Program-made: the position numbers and the translations under genes
In this document: one piece after another, positions 63,061 through 64,000 of the stretch
How positions within the stretch are numbered: position 1 is the first letter of the stretch
Layout of the letters: every line of letters starts with the position of its first letter
The notes under the pieces: generated by a model
Told to the model about the DNA's origin: nothing
Database searches by the model: none
What the model saw: only the letters and a program-made list of their open reading frames with translations
NCBI GenBank assembly: GCA_947497175.1
Contig: CANMFM010000002.1
Location: 62,001-126,000 of the forward strand
Direction: 5' to 3'
DNA: 64,000 nt
Source: an uncultured Aquimarina sp.
GTDB taxonomy: Bacteria; Bacteroidota; Bacteroidia; Flavobacteriales; Flavobacteriaceae

Positions 63061-64000
63061 TTAGAATCCTGTGTTTTGCCCAAGGTTTGGATTTGCTGAC
63101 AAGTTTTGAGCAGGAACCGGGAATAGTTTAAATTGTTCTCCAATTGAAGATCCATTAGGTGTTCCTCCTTTATATCTCCAGTTATAGGCTCCACCGGTAT
63201 ATAGACCGAATCGAATTAAATCCTGTCTTCTATGTGCTTCCCAATATAATTCTCGTGATCTTTCGTCAATTAAAAACTCCAGAGTCAGTTCTGGGTCTGT
63301 AATATTTCCTGAAGTATCGCCAAAAGCTCTTTCCCTAAGTGCATTTACATATCCTAATGCAGTAGTTCGATCTCCTCCGCCATTTCGCAGGTTTGCTTCA
63401 GCATACATTAAGTAAACATCCGCTAATCTAAACATTGGGAAATCGGTATCGGCAAACGTAACGTTTGGTGCCGGTTCACCTGTTGACTTAATATTAGAAT
63501 ATTTAGTTACTAAATACCCTTTAGAGAAATCAGTAAAATCGTCTCCGATTTCTATTGGTCTGTCAATCGGTGGGTCAGTATTGGTTGGGTCAGAACTTAC
63601 ATCTTGAGTTACCAACGCATTTCTGCTATCATTTTGGAAAAGAGGATCTGTAACAAATTTTTCTGAAAACTGTCTTCTAGCTCTATATAGCGTCGTAAAA
63701 CCTTCTACTCCTAATGAAGCTGGAGTTGGTTCAAATCCCGGGGCATTGTGTTCTCCTTGTATAATTAGAGATGCACCTCCAAAGTTTCGTACAGAATTAC
63801 CATCACCCACAATTGGAAATATGATCTCATTTTGAGCTCCGTTAGCATCATTATCAGCATTGAAATTATTTGCATAAACAGGGTTTAAAGAATATCCGCT
63901 ATTAATAATTTCTTCGCACACACGTAAACAATCTGCATAACGACCATTACCACTACCTAGATAGACTTCTGCATTAAGATATAATTTTGCTAAAATCATT
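63061..64000 (-). CDS. susD: SusD/RagB family outer-membrane glycan-binding protein (C-terminal part)
   Basis: The last 313 codons of the gene; the start is beyond the window edge. The fragment contains the SusD C-terminal features: FPMFRLADVYLMYAEANLR, ALGYVNALRERAFG, and FLIDERSRELYWEAHRRQDLIRFG, then the closing PVPAQNLSANPNLGQN. SusD captures starch or oligosaccharides for its SusC partner, expected just outside the window. It is the first visible gene of the Sus-like operon. Confidence 0.95.
   Translation of the reverse strand, partial: MILAKLYLNAEVYLGSGNGRYADCLRVCEEIINSGYSLNPVYANNFNADNDANGAQNEIIFPIVGDGNSVRNFGGASLIIQGEHNAPGFEPTPASLGVEGFTTLYRARRQFSEKFVTDPLFQNDSRNALVTQDVSSDPTNTDPPIDRPIEIGDDFTDFSKGYLVTKYSNIKSTGEPAPNVTFADTDFPMFRLADVYLMYAEANLRNGGGDRTTALGYVNALRERAFGDTSGNITDPELTLEFLIDERSRELYWEAHRRQDLIRFGLYTGGAYNWRYKGGTPNGSSIGEQFKLFPVPAQNLSANPNLGQNTGF

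Overview
The window looks like the chromosome of an AT-rich member of the Bacteroidota, most likely a marine Flavobacteriaceae. The signs are SusD/SusE outer-membrane proteins, a YtxJ-type bacillithiol protein, LytTR two-component genes, several conserved flavobacterial lipoproteins, and promoter-like TAnnTTTG boxes instead of sigma70 elements. There are no rRNA or tRNA genes, no CRISPR array, no phage block and no intact insertion sequence.

Layout. 1-2933: start of a Gfo/Idh/MocA oxidoreductase, protein-isoaspartate methyltransferase and an MsbA-like exporter. 2925-12681 (minus strand): a surface-glycan cluster with three GT2 glycosyltransferases, two paralogous CgeB-like glycosyltransferases, an FkbM methyltransferase, two AlgJ/AlgX-like SGNH proteins and an AlgI-like MBOAT O-acyltransferase. 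12847-33099: mostly housekeeping genes (smpB, clpB, ytxJ, fumarylacetoacetase, glyA, lpdA), a TetR/thioesterase pair with matching operators, a LytS/LytTR two-component pair and a CDGSH protein. 33100-38320 (minus strand): one tight operon of a DEAD-box helicase, NYN-domain protein, YdjM-like membrane protein, a complete subclass B1 metallo-beta-lactamase and an ABC exporter. 38512-53177: lipoprotein, FMN reductase, PabB-like enzyme, tilS-dsbD, a second TetR regulator with an SDR gene, two secreted hydrolases and a TPR histidine kinase.

53240-60002 (minus strand) is the most interesting region. A 69-residue peptide with a double-glycine leader and a four-cysteine core is followed by an intrinsic terminator. 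Then come a DUF6734-like protein with glycosyltransferase-type features, a C39-like/VKOR/thioredoxin fusion, a C39-peptidase ABC transporter and an HlyD-type adaptor. Together they read as a system that makes, oxidises, possibly glycosylates, cleaves and exports a disulfide-bonded peptide, similar in logic to a Gram-positive glycocin locus but with Gram-negative export parts. 60396-64000 is the end of a starch-utilisation (Sus-like) operon: SusD, SusE-like protein and a GH13 alpha-amylase lipoprotein.
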